64,000 bases of DNA from Paenibacillus sp. N3.4 (GTDB lineage Bacteria; Bacillota; Bacilli; Paenibacillales; NBRC-103111): assembly GCF_008017805.1 (NCBI RefSeq), contig NZ_VRTT01000016.1, positions 47,706 to 111,705 of the forward strand. Reading direction: 5' to 3'. This document shows positions 18,145-26,890 of this stretch, piece after piece. The first letter of the stretch is position 1. Each line of letters begins with the position of its first letter. A model generated the notes under the pieces. That model saw only the letters and a program-made list of their open reading frames with translations, made no database searches and was not told where the DNA came from. The position numbers and the translations under genes are program-made.

Positions 18145-18816
18145 ATGGGAGGATTATTGTTTTATGACTGGAGTACACTGCCGTTCGTTATTCTGGTCCT
18201 CGTTATTTCTTTTACCCTTCATGAATTTGCACATGCGTATAGCGCTTATAAATTAGGAGATTCAACGGCTTATCAGTTTGGCCGAGTTTCATTAAATCCG
18301 ATGGTACATCTTGACCTGTTCGGTACCATCATGTTGTTAATTGCCGGTTTTGGTTGGGCCAAGCCTGTGCCCGTGAACCGCGGTAATTTTAAAAAGCCGC
18401 GGCTTATGGGGATTATCGTAACCGCAGCAGGGCCGCTTAGTAATTTAATTCTTGTATTTATTACTTTGTTTGTTTTTGCCATATTCGAGAAATATGGTTG
18501 GTTGCAAGGAATGTCCAAAGGCAGCGGAGATGCGATTGTTCTCTTTTTGCGGCTGATGTTAAATATTAATTTGACCTTGTTTTTGTTCAATTTAATTCCG
18601 ATCCCACCACTGGACGGGTACCGCATTATTCAAGATTTAGTTAATTTGAAATATACAGAATCCTTGCAAAAGTTCGAGCAATGGGCATCCGTGATCTTCT
18701 TGCTGGTTGTATTTGTAAGACCGCTACGACAAGTGACATTGGATCCCTATCTTCGCTTAGGGAATGAGATTGTAGTCTTTTTCCTCAAACCGATTGGCTG
18801 GATCTTGGGCATGTAG
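18145..18816 (+). CDS. Site-2 protease family protein (M50 zinc metalloprotease)
   Basis: 223 residues, almost all membrane helices. The zinc motif HEFAHA sits in the first helical part (TLHEFAHAYSAYKLGD) and the second metal ligand in NLIPIPPLDGYRI. No PDZ domain, so this is the short YwhC-like type. Substrate is unknown. It starts 13 bp after prmA. Confidence 0.88.
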   Translation: MGGLLFYDWSTLPFVILVLVISFTLHEFAHAYSAYKLGDSTAYQFGRVSLNPMVHLDLFGTIMLLIAGFGWAKPVPVNRGNFKKPRLMGIIVTAAGPLSNLILVFITLFVFAIFEKYGWLQGMSKGSGDAIVLFLRLMLNINLTLFLFNLIPIPPLDGYRIIQDLVNLKYTESLQKFEQWASVIFLLVVFVRPLRQVTLDPYLRLGNEIVVFFLKPIGWILGM

Positions 18817-18920
18817 CTCTGCAAGGAAACCCTTCTAGATTTTTGTGACCAAAAAGGGTATGATGGTGAGTGGAAGTTTCACGAAAAATTTCAAGAATGA
18901 AGATAGAGAGGCTTTGAACT

Positions 18921-19688
18921 ATGCAGCGTTATTTTCTCCCGCCTGAGCAGTTTCAACCATCGATGAACACGGTCACCATAGAGGGCGATGACGCGCACCA
19001 TTTGCAGCGGGTCATGCGAGCTGATTTGGGGGATAAGGTCATTTGCAGCAACGGAGTTGACCGCGAAGTGCTGGTTCGCATTATGGAGCTGGATAAAACG
19101 CGTGTCACTGCCGAAATCGTGGAAGAGCTTCCTATGAACGCCGAGTCGGCTGTTCAGGTGTGGATTGCACAGAGCTTGCCCAAAGGCGATAAGATGGAAC
19201 TCATTATCCAGAAAGGGACCGAGATCGGGGCAGCCCGGTTTCTTCCTTTTTTATCGGAACGTACGATTGTGCAGTATGATGCGAAGAAGGAAGCGAAGCG
19301 TTCGGAACGCTGGCAGAAGATCGCCAAGGAAGCGGCCGAGCAAGCGCACAGAAATCGTGTGCCGTTGATCGAGTCTGTATACAGCTGGAAGCAGTTGCTG
19401 GCGCGCGCAAAGGAAGCGGATGTCGCTTGGATTTGTTATGAGAAGGAAGACGGTCAACAATTGAAGCCTGTGATTCAGGAAGCTTTGGCTGCAGGTAAAT
19501 TGGGACAAGGGAAGCAAGTGTTGATTGCTGTAGGCCCTGAAGGCGGTTTTACAGAGCAGGAAATTAAACAGGCCGAAGAGGCTGGCTTTCGTTCTGTATC
19601 GCTAGGTGCACGCATTTTACGCACGGAGACTGCTGCTATGGTAGGACTAACGTGCCTTTTCTATGAAACCGGAGAGATGGGGGGATAA
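18921..19688 (+). CDS. rsmE: 16S rRNA (uracil-1498-N3)-methyltransferase RsmE
   Basis: 255 residues. The PUA-like N-terminal part contains GDDAHHLQRVMRADLGDKV. The SPOUT methyltransferase domain includes AQSLPKGDKMELIIQKGTE, ERTIVQ, VGPEGGFTEQEI and the knot region SLGARILRTETAA. ATG 18921 follows GAGAGGC. It is six bases ahead of mtaB. Confidence 0.95.
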   Translation: MQRYFLPPEQFQPSMNTVTIEGDDAHHLQRVMRADLGDKVICSNGVDREVLVRIMELDKTRVTAEIVEELPMNAESAVQVWIAQSLPKGDKMELIIQKGTEIGAARFLPFLSERTIVQYDAKKEAKRSERWQKIAKEAAEQAHRNRVPLIESVYSWKQLLARAKEADVAWICYEKEDGQQLKPVIQEALAAGKLGQGKQVLIAVGPEGGFTEQEIKQAEEAGFRSVSLGARILRTETAAMVGLTCLFYETGEMGG

Positions 19689-19694
19689 GCAAGT

Positions 19695-21044
19695 ATGGCA
19701 ACGGTAGCGTTTCATACATTAGGTTGTAAAGTGAATTTCTATGATACAGAGGCCATTTGGCAGCTGTTCAAAAATGAGGGTTACGAGCAAGTCGATTTCG
19801 AGCAAACCGCGGATGTATATGTTGTAAACACATGCACCGTTACGAACACAGGAGATAAAAAGAGTCGCCAAATGATTCGCCGCGCGATTCGCCGGAATCC
19901 TGAAGCAATTGTAGCTGTTACAGGTTGTTACGCCCAAACGTCGCCTGCTGAAATTTTGGCTATTCCGGGTGTGGATATGGTTATCGGGACACAAGACCGA
20001 GAAAATATTATTCCGCTTGTAAAGCAATTCGAGCAGGATCGTCAACCAATTAACGCGGTGCGCAACATTATGAAAACACGTCAGTTCGAGGAACTGGATG
20101 TCCCTGATTTTGCCGATCGGACAAGAGCATTCCTGAAAATTCAAGAAGGCTGCAACAACTTCTGTACCTTCTGCATTATTCCTTGGTCACGTGGTCTGAT
20201 GCGCAGTCGCGAGCCGCAAAGTGTCATTCAACAGGCCGAGCAATTGGTAGCCGCGGGTTATCAGGAAATCGTTCTGACGGGTATTCATACTGGCGGTTAT
20301 GGCGAAGATATTGAAGATTACAGCTTGGCTAAGCTGCTGTGGGACCTCGATAAAGTCGAAGGCTTGAAGCGTATTCGGATCTCCTCGATTGAAGCGAGCC
20401 AAATTACAGATGAAGTCATTGAGGTTTTGAAATCCTCGGACAAAATGTGCCGCCATTTGCATATTCCGTTGCAAGCCGGTGACGATCAAGTGCTGGCGCG
20501 CATGCGTCGAAAATATACAACAGCCGAGTTTGCCAGAAAAATCGAGCGTATTCATGAGATTATGCCGGATGTGGCGATTACAACGGACGTCATTGTTGGT
20601 TTCCCTGGTGAAACGGAGGAGATGTTCCGAAATGGCGTTGCTTTCATGGAGCGAATGAAATTTTCCGAAATGCACGTATTCCCTTACTCCAAACGAACAG
20701 GTACGCCTGCTGCGCGGATGGAGGATCAGGTGGATGAAGAAATTAAAAATGCGCGCGTACACGAGCTGATCGATCTTTCTGAAACTATGCAGCTTGCTTA
20801 TGCGCAAAAGTTCATAGGCCAAGTGCTGGAAGTGATTCCTGAACGAGCTCATAAAGGCACGTCCGACAGTGGATTATTTATGGGGTACTCAGATAATTAT
20901 GTCCAGGTTGTTTTTGAAGGCTCAGAGGATTTAATCGGTGAAGTGTGTCTGGTTAAGGTGACAGAAGCCGGTGTGAATGAAAGTAGAGGACACCTGGTGC
21001 GTGTCTTGGAAACCGCTGAAACAGCTCAAGTGGTGAATTTGTAG
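19695..21044 (+). CDS. mtaB: tRNA (N6-threonylcarbamoyladenosine37-C2)-methylthiotransferase MtaB
   Basis: 449 residues. The N-terminal UPF0004 domain binds one cluster (TLGCKVN, NTCTVT, TGCYAQ). The radical SAM domain has QEGCNNFCTFCIIPWSRG (CxxxCxxC), and the C-terminal TRAM domain begins near GQVLEVIPERA. The initial TLGCKVNFYDTEAI is the MtaB form and distinguishes it from MiaB. It adds the methylthio group to t6A37 of tRNA. Confidence 0.95.
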   Translation: MATVAFHTLGCKVNFYDTEAIWQLFKNEGYEQVDFEQTADVYVVNTCTVTNTGDKKSRQMIRRAIRRNPEAIVAVTGCYAQTSPAEILAIPGVDMVIGTQDRENIIPLVKQFEQDRQPINAVRNIMKTRQFEELDVPDFADRTRAFLKIQEGCNNFCTFCIIPWSRGLMRSREPQSVIQQAEQLVAAGYQEIVLTGIHTGGYGEDIEDYSLAKLLWDLDKVEGLKRIRISSIEASQITDEVIEVLKSSDKMCRHLHIPLQAGDDQVLARMRRKYTTAEFARKIERIHEIMPDVAITTDVIVGFPGETEEMFRNGVAFMERMKFSEMHVFPYSKRTGTPAARMEDQVDEEIKNARVHELIDLSETMQLAYAQKFIGQVLEVIPERAHKGTSDSGLFMGYSDNYVQVVFEGSEDLIGEVCLVKVTEAGVNESRGHLVRVLETAETAQVVNL

Positions 21045-21118
21045 AGACGAGCCAGAAGATGTCATTTCGTTTCTGACGTTGCGTATGTTCCCGGTTTCTC
21101 ACATAAGTAAGCAAATCT

Positions 21119-21167
21119 ACCTCTAAACGCGGTCACTCTTCAAAGGAGAGCTGCGGTAGAGGTTTTC
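21119..21167 (+). terminator. Intrinsic terminator after mtaB
   Basis: ACCTCTA pairs with TAGAGGT, with an inner CTCT/AGAG pair, followed by TTTCTC. The 3' side is only moderately T-rich. Confidence 0.65.
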
Positions 21168-21245
21168 TCATTGAATATCTATGATGAAGGTAGAAAGCCA
21201 TGATAGAAGCATGCGTGACGAGACTGGGCACAAGCTCAGGGGTTG

Positions 21246-22257
21246 CTATTGTGGACGGAATTCAATGCGTTTCCACGTATTAAGATAACAGAATGGCAAA
21301 GCAAGCAGCGAACAGGCTATATTGAATAGGGTCTGTGAGCGGGCGATTTGCTCGGAGGCGTCGCTGGCTAGCATCGCTGAAACGCTGACAAGCTGATGTA
21401 TGAATGGATAGAAGAGAATAGCGCCTCCGACATTGAGGAGGATGTGTGACCACGCGACGTAGCGCCCGGCGCGAGAACCGCTCATTCCGGCGATTAGAGC
21501 CGTTACGCAGGTGCCCACATTCGCACCGATCGTAATGGCGACACCCAGCTCGACGGGAATGCCTTGGATGGTTGCGAGGCTCATCGCCATCGCAATGACG
21601 GCTGCGCTGCTGTGGACCAGCGCGGTGAGCGCAGCGCCAGCGATAACGCCCCACAGCAGGCTCGTTTGCGCTGGTGGACGAACCAGGCGAAGAGCCCGCG
21701 GGACTGCAGCGCAGGCCCGATCGTTTGCATGATCTCGATGCCGAGCAGCACGAGAGAGAAGCCCGCTGCTGCCAGCGATCCGTAACGGACGCTGCGCAGC
21801 CAAGGCAGTCGGCGTTGTCCAGCGGGAACGCCGGTCTGCTCTAAACCAAGACCCTGCAGGGCAGGTGGCAGCGGTCCGGCAAACCAGCTCGCGAGCCAGA
21901 TGCTGGCGCTCGCGAGCAGCAGCGGCACGCCGATACCGCCGATGCTGAGGCCGATCAGCTCGGTTGTTAGGCACGTGCCGATGTTCGTGCCGAGAATGAC
22001 GCCGAGCGTTCTCGGGAAGGTCAGGATGCCGGCGTTGACGAGGCCGATGGAGATCACCGTGATGGCTGTGCTGCTTTGGAGCGCCGCCGTGAGTACGGTG
22101 CCGGTGGCGAGTCCGCGCACCGGCGTGCGGGTAAACCGCTCCAGCCACAGCTCGAGGCGGGCGCCGCCCAGTGATGAAGCGCGGTTTCCATCAGCTTCAT
22201 CCCAAATAGAAATAAAGCTAAGCCTGTCAGCACAGGCAGCACAATGGTCGTTATCAT
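21246..22257 (-). CDS. Na/Pi cotransporter family protein, two one-base deletions
   Basis: Reading the minus strand, the protein begins MITTIVLPVLTGLALFLFGM. It moves to the next frame near 22168-22174 (restored text ALHQLGGARLELW) and again near 21668-21671 (restored HQRQTSLLWGV). Each repair is one added base. The whole is about 337 residues with the duplicated NptA signature: ALQSSTAITVISIG in the first half and LVHSSAAVIAMAMS in the second, plus GTNIGTC and GANVGTC. No PhoU domain follows. B. subtilis has the same family (yqeW) directly after mtaB, though here the strand is opposite. GC is very high through the gene. Confidence 0.82.
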
Positions 22258-22375
22258 GATAGAAATTCTCCTTCATGGGCTTGCACAAGTTTTTAACCAA
22301 TATATGTGACCGCACAGACAAGCATGACAAGCAGATACAGGTGAACGGTTTCACACAAAGGACGGCAAAAATCTA

Positions 22376-23746
22376 ATGGCAGCAGTACTTTTACTCAAAA
22401 AACGCAAGGCTCGTTTGGAGCAAGGACACCCATGGGTGTACAAAAGTGAGATTGATCGTGTGGATGGCGATATAGAACCGGGTCAACTTGTTCCTGTTCA
22501 AACCCATCTTGGTCAATATTTAGCCACGGGATATTATAACGAAGCTTCGCAAATTACAGTTCGCATTGTATCCTACAAACCGCTTGAAGCGATGACGACT
22601 GCCTTTTTTGTCGAGCGCTTTACGCGATGCTTGCAGCACCGTGAACGCTTTGTGAAAGAAGCAGCTTCTTATCGATTGGTTTATGGAGAAGCTGACTTTT
22701 TGCCAGGGCTCATTGTGGATAAATTTGAGGATACGCTGGTTGTCCAGCTGCTTACCTTAGGGATGGATCGCTGCAGGGAACAAATCGTAGAAGCTTTAGT
22801 GCAGGTTATGAACCCAACTGGCATTTTTGAGCGCAGCGATGTATCGATTCGTGAGCTAGAGGGCTTGAAGCAAGTCAAAGGACTACTTTATGGCAAGTGT
22901 CCGAAGCATGTCGACATTTTGGAAAATGGACTGCGCATTCGTGTTGATATCGAGGAAGGGCAGAAGACGGGCTACTTCTTCGATCAAAGAGAGAATCGGG
23001 CGGCCATTGCGCCTCTTATGACAGGTTGGGGCCATCGCAGCGGAATTCATCTCAAAGAGGTTGAAGTTGACGGAGTGAGCCAGACGCTGCCAGTGAACGC
23101 GAATGGTAAAATCGTTACATTTCCTGACTGGGACGGAGCATCTGTACTGGAATGCTTCTCACACACAGGCAGCTTCACACTCAATGCGTGCAAGTTCGGG
23201 GCGAAAAAAGTAACATGTCTGGACATTTCTGAGCATGCCATTGAAAGCGCACGGACAAATGTCGCATTAAATGGCTTCGAAGATCGCGTAGAATTTGTTG
23301 TGGCGGATGCTTTTGAATATTTGCGCACGCAGGTTAGAGGCTTGGATGATCGCAAGGCTCGCGCTGCGGCAGGAAGCGGTCAAACGAAAGTAGACACTTC
23401 GAAGCCTGTTATCAGCGGTGGACGCACATGGGATGTGGTCATTCTTGATCCTCCTGCTTTCGCCAAAACGAAAAGCGCTGTGGAAGGCGCATGCCGCGGT
23501 TATAAAGATATCAATTTACATGGCATGAAGCTTGTGAACGAAGGCGGCTATCTGGTTACGGCGAGCTGTTCGTATCACATGCATCCTGAATTGTTTCTTG
23601 AAACGATTCACGCTGCTGCAACCGACGCAGGCAAGCTGCTGCGTTTGGTCGAGTTCCGTGGCGCAGGCAAGGATCATCCGCGGATTCTCGGGGTAGATGA
23701 AGGGCATTACTTAAAATTTGCCATTTTTGAGGTTCGTAGTAAATAA
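22376..23746 (+). CDS. Class I SAM-dependent rRNA methyltransferase, RlmI-like
   Basis: 456 residues. The N-terminal PUA domain reads KKRKARLEQGHPWVYKSEI. The Rossmann domain has VDIEEGQKTGYFFDQRENR, ECFSHTGSFTLNACKFGA, DISEHAIESARTNV and the catalytic motif LDPPAFAKTK, ending TASCSYHM. These are hallmarks of the 23S rRNA m5C1962 methyltransferase family. It is longer than usual because of two inserts, at about 220-250 and 325-350 (GSGQTKVDTSKPVISGG). ATG 22376 follows AAAGGA. Divergent from nptA. Confidence 0.9.
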   Translation: MAAVLLLKKRKARLEQGHPWVYKSEIDRVDGDIEPGQLVPVQTHLGQYLATGYYNEASQITVRIVSYKPLEAMTTAFFVERFTRCLQHRERFVKEAASYRLVYGEADFLPGLIVDKFEDTLVVQLLTLGMDRCREQIVEALVQVMNPTGIFERSDVSIRELEGLKQVKGLLYGKCPKHVDILENGLRIRVDIEEGQKTGYFFDQRENRAAIAPLMTGWGHRSGIHLKEVEVDGVSQTLPVNANGKIVTFPDWDGASVLECFSHTGSFTLNACKFGAKKVTCLDISEHAIESARTNVALNGFEDRVEFVVADAFEYLRTQVRGLDDRKARAAAGSGQTKVDTSKPVISGGRTWDVVILDPPAFAKTKSAVEGACRGYKDINLHGMKLVNEGGYLVTASCSYHMHPELFLETIHAAATDAGKLLRLVEFRGAGKDHPRILGVDEGHYLKFAIFEVRSK

Positions 23747-23768
23747 AACATTAGCATGATTAATAGTG

Positions 23769-23802
23769 GCCTAGCAGCGTTATAAGCTGTTAGGCGCTTT
23801 TT
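23769..23802 (+). terminator. Intrinsic terminator after the RlmI-like gene
   Basis: GCCTAGCAGC (23769-23778) pairs with GCTGTTAGGC (23786-23795), ten pairs including one G-U, then TTTTT. Confidence 0.85.
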
Positions 23803-24283
23803 AAATTTATATGTTTTGGGTTTTGGGGTAAGCGAAGCTTACCTCTTATTTACTGTGGAGCTCGCTGAAAGTTCGTATAGGTAGCGTCATTGCTCTAACG
23901 AACTGTAGGGTCTTTATGGACGAGAAAACAGCATGCTTATCGATCTAACGAACTGACTGAGCGTTATAGCTTAGCAAATAGGCGTAATGATAAGCTTTTC
24001 CTAGAAATAACGTCTCTGGAATTCGTTATCCCTTCGATTTGATTATTTTTGATCAAATAAGGACTATGGAGTTCGTTAAGGATAAGAACGATGGGTGCAA
24101 GAGTTTCATGGCTATGACATCTTCGAAACGGATGTTAAATCCTTGTAGTGAAGGGTGACTTGTCATTTGCAGAGTGCCCTGATCGCCTTAACGGAACGTA
24201 TGGGTTTACACGCAAAAGGAGTGCAAGGTCTTCCGAGGCCACTGAAAAACTTCCGTTTTTTGAAGGAATTAAATAGTTGTATC

Positions 24284-24331
24284 AAAAAAGACGACTCAAA
24301 TTCATTTTCGAATTTTAGAGTCGTCTTTTTT
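24284..24331. terminator. Strong bidirectional terminator-like hairpin with no evident gene
   Basis: AAAAAAGACGACTC (24284-24297) and GAGTCGTCTTTTTT (24318-24331) pair perfectly over 14 bp. It has A-run and T-run flanks on both sides, as in a two-way intrinsic terminator. Confidence 0.75.
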
Positions 24332-24425
24332 AGGCGTTCAACATCGAAAGCGGAGCTTGGGAAAGAGGGTGCAAGAGGGGGAGGAGATGAAAGGACCAAT
24401 AAATGGACCGATGAACGAACTGATG

Positions 24426-24448
24426 AACGGACCGTGCAGCCGTTATTG
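24426..24448 (+). repeat. AACGGAC/GCCGTTATT repeat unit 1
   Basis: AACGGACCGTGCAGCCGTT then ATTG. The outer AACGG and CCGTT are complementary, so each unit can fold as a small hairpin. Confidence 0.6.
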
Positions 24449-24475
24449 TCGTCTTGAATGGCCTATTTGGAACTT

Positions 24476-24499
24476 AACGGACATCAGTGCCGTTATTCG
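24476..24499 (+). repeat. AACGGAC/GCCGTTATT repeat unit 2
   Basis: Same pattern as the unit at 24426: AACGGACATCAGTGCCGTT then ATTCG. It is in the same direction and preceded by TT. Confidence 0.6.
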
Positions 24500-24583
24500 A
24501 GCGATCAGAGGCCGATGTCTACGATTTCTCCGCACTTAACGGAACGTATGTCCGGAAGCAGGCGCAAGGCGAGGGATAATGGG

Positions 24584-24608
24584 CAAATAACGGCTGTTGT
24601 GTCCGCTT
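24584..24608 (-). repeat. AACGGAC/GCCGTTATT repeat unit 3, inverted
   Basis: Read on the minus strand, GCGGACACAACAGCCGTT is followed by ATTTG. This matches the two upstream units in the opposite direction, with one change in the first arm. Confidence 0.55.
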
Positions 24609-24768
24609 GCCTATCCAAAGGTGTTACCATCGCAGTCGAGACAGGTGGGTCCGAATTCACAGGGAGCCATTCTTACCTGATTATTTAAAGTCAAGCACGG
24701 ATTCTAAAAGTGAGCCTTTTTTACTTTTTTTTACTTATAAAGTGCATCCCTTAGAATAGATATTGGAA

Positions 24769-24782
24769 CCCCCCCCCCCCCC
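24769..24782 (+). repeat. Run of 14 cytosines
   Basis: An uninterrupted C14 followed by GGG and an AT-rich TTTTAAGTTTTAAAA. It is unlike anything else in the window. It may be a true homopolymer with variable length or an assembly join. Confidence 0.8.
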
Positions 24783-25085
24783 GGGTTTTAAGTTTTAAAA
24801 GGGGCTTTTTCAGTGGCCTCGATCTTCCCTGACGGTTTTTCTAGTTTGTACAACGGAATAGACGCTTAACGCGACACATGCTGCACTTCGGCACCAGAGT
24901 AACATGAGGCTCGGTTTATACCGATTCCAGCTGTAGTTTCATAAAAATAAATGATTGAATTAATTTGAGTGAACACGTTTATTTATTGAAATGAAAGAAA
25001 ACAACAATTGGATGAATGTGAGAACTTCCAGTAGGATGTAAGAATAGAAGAATTGCAAATACCTCATGGAAGGAAAGATGACGAT

Positions 25086-26213
25086 ATGCCATCTGTAACA
25101 GGATTAGAAGGAGTTGTGGCAGCAGAAACAGACTTGTCTCTGGTAGACGGGGAAAAAGGCTATCTTGTATATCGTGGATATGAAGCTAAGCAGTTAGCCC
25201 TTCACCACAGCTTTGAGGAAATCGCTTATCTGCTTTGGAAAGGGGTGCTGCCCAACGACGAGGTTCTTGCTAATTTTAAGGCTGAGTTTGCCATTCATCG
25301 CTCATTATCTGCAGAAGTGAAGGCTGTGATAGATGTGCTTCCGGTGAATAGTGATATGATGAGTGTAGTACGAACAGCGGTATCCGTGATGGGTACAAGT
25401 AACGGCGAAGAAAATGTTTGGCCTCCACGTTATGAGGATATTTTGAACTACACTGCCTTGCTTCCAACCATTATTGCTTATACGTATCGACATTCGCGGG
25501 GCCTTCGACCTATTGAACCAAAATCAGAGCTCGGGCATGTAGCCAATTATTTATACATGCTGACAGGCGAAATGCCATCGTCCGTTCACGTAAAGGCGCT
25601 TACAGCTTATTTTATTTTGGCTATGGAACACGGTATGAATGCTTCTACTTTTGCTGGACGTGTTGTACTCTCAACGCAGTCTGATCTTACTTCGGCGCTG
25701 TGTGCGTCCATTGGGGCTATGAAAGGACCGCTTCATGGTGGAGCTCCCTCTGAGGTTCTTCATATGCTTGATGAAATAGGCAGCAAAGACCTTGCGGAGG
25801 CGTGGCTCCGATCACAACTGGAAACAGGTCAACGGCTTATGGGCTTTGGCCATCGCATATACAAAACGAGTGATCCGCGCGCAGAGGCGCTTCGAGAAAT
25901 TATGACGGAGCTTGCTTCGGAGGATCCTTGGTTTGAGCTCGCCATTCATGTGGAAAAGACAGCGGTCGACTTGTTGGCTGAGTATAAACCTGGCAGAAAA
26001 CTGCTTGCCAATGTAGAATTTTATGCCGCGGCTGTCATGCGGGCTGTCGAGATGCCCACAATCTTATTTACCCCTAGCTTTACAGCTAGCCGAATCGTAG
26101 GTTGGACAGCTCATTTTCTGGAGCAAGCAAGCTGCAATCGGATTTTTCGACCGCAATCGATTTATATGGGTGAGATGCCGGAGCGGATTGCCTTCTCCCA
26201 AAAGCTTAGCTAA
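25086..26213 (+). CDS. Citrate synthase, CitA-like
   Basis: 375 residues of the citrate/2-methylcitrate synthase family, condensing oxaloacetate with acetyl-CoA. It shows KGPLHGGAP with the first catalytic His, MGFGHRIYKTSDPRA with the second, and ANVEFYAAAVMRA where most family members have NVDFYS. The usual catalytic Asp is therefore Glu here. As far as I recall the minor B. subtilis enzyme CitA shares this, so it may be subgroup-specific. ATG 25086 follows GGAAGGA. The TTG at 25053 is less likely. It is convergent with an Rrf2 regulator. Confidence 0.88.
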   Translation: MPSVTGLEGVVAAETDLSLVDGEKGYLVYRGYEAKQLALHHSFEEIAYLLWKGVLPNDEVLANFKAEFAIHRSLSAEVKAVIDVLPVNSDMMSVVRTAVSVMGTSNGEENVWPPRYEDILNYTALLPTIIAYTYRHSRGLRPIEPKSELGHVANYLYMLTGEMPSSVHVKALTAYFILAMEHGMNASTFAGRVVLSTQSDLTSALCASIGAMKGPLHGGAPSEVLHMLDEIGSKDLAEAWLRSQLETGQRLMGFGHRIYKTSDPRAEALREIMTELASEDPWFELAIHVEKTAVDLLAEYKPGRKLLANVEFYAAAVMRAVEMPTILFTPSFTASRIVGWTAHFLEQASCNRIFRPQSIYMGEMPERIAFSQKLS

Positions 26214-26218
26214 CGAAT

Positions 26219-26263
26219 AAAAGCTGTATCTTCCGTCACAGTCTTGACGAGGATACAGCTTTT
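26219..26263. terminator. Bidirectional terminator between citrate synthase and rrf2
   Basis: AAAAGCTGTATC (26219-26230) and GATACAGCTTTT (26252-26263) pair perfectly, with A and T runs at the outside. Confidence 0.88.
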
Positions 26264-26269
26264 GACTAT

Positions 26270-26707
26270 TTATAAACTTTCAATTTTAGCTGCAAGATCA
26301 TGAACGACTTGACTTAGTGTCACTTGCGCGAGTTCTTGTTCCAATGCCTGCTGCGCTCTTTGGAGAGAGGTTTGGAGAACAGATTGAATATTTCTGCCGA
26401 CCGGACAATTCGGATTAGGTTGTTCATGAAAATGGAACAATTCGGTTTCCTCTGCTACCCCAACAGCACGGTAAATATCGAGCAGTGTGATCTCCTCCGG
26501 CGGTTTGGCAAGTGCGGCACCACCCACACCAGGTCTTATATGGATAAAGCCTGCTTTTTTGAGCATGCCGCTCAGCTTCCTCACGATGACAGGATTTACA
26601 TTAATGCTGCCAGCGATCATTTCGGATGTGCAGTTGATGCCTTTTTCGACATGGATAATGGATAAAATGTGAACACCGATTGTAAAGCGGCTGCTGAACT
26701 TTTTCAT
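26270..26707 (-). CDS. Rrf2 family transcriptional regulator (YwnA-like)
   Basis: 145 residues. The winged helix is FSSRFTIGVHILSII, then SEMIAGSINVNPVIVRKLSG and the wing RPGVGGAALAKPPEEITL. The family's iron-sulfur group needs three clustered Cys, but here only single Cys occur at the INC and NPNCP positions. This is therefore a cluster-free type such as YwnA. The ATG at 26707 follows GAGGGTG. The in-frame ATG 78 bases upstream would add an unrelated N-terminus. Confidence 0.85.
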   Translation of the reverse strand: MKKFSSRFTIGVHILSIIHVEKGINCTSEMIAGSINVNPVIVRKLSGMLKKAGFIHIRPGVGGAALAKPPEEITLLDIYRAVGVAEETELFHFHEQPNPNCPVGRNIQSVLQTSLQRAQQALEQELAQVTLSQVVHDLAAKIESL

Positions 26708-26890
26708 GAGTTTCACCCTCTTTGTTGTACATAGTTTAATAACAGGGAATAGGAATGTCAAGTGGGCAGCACCATCATCTGCCACACCTCTTTTCTACCA
26801 AAAGTATGATAGAATAGGAAGGATAGTAAGTAGGTTTAGCATCCCTGTACAAAGTCAGTTTGGCATTGCCAAACGTGAAGGAGACCCTGT

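Larger units (their letters stand above)
23803..25052. other. Gene-free 1.25 kb region rich in short repeats
   Basis: No reading frame here has a convincing start, ribosome site or known protein. The stretch holds short repeats of two kinds (TCTAACGAACTG at 23894 and 23944 with inverted AGTTCGTTA/ATTCGTTA partners near 24018 and 24069, and AACGGAC...GCCGTTATT units at 24426-24608), the 16-mer CTTAACGGAACGTATG twice (near 24187 and 24534), a strong terminator hairpin at 24284 and a C14 run at 24769. The last 250 bp before the citrate synthase gene are AT-rich and probably hold its promoter, which I could not place. Confidence 0.6.

Noticed and set aside
21246..22148. Long 300-codon minus-strand frame as one protein
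   Set aside because: Only its last half is real transporter sequence. The first half is an Arg/His-rich out-of-frame reading of the same gene.
24155..24457. 100-codon frame in the gene-free region
   Set aside because: It spans a perfect terminator hairpin, has low-complexity repeated codons at the end, no ribosome site and no family resemblance.
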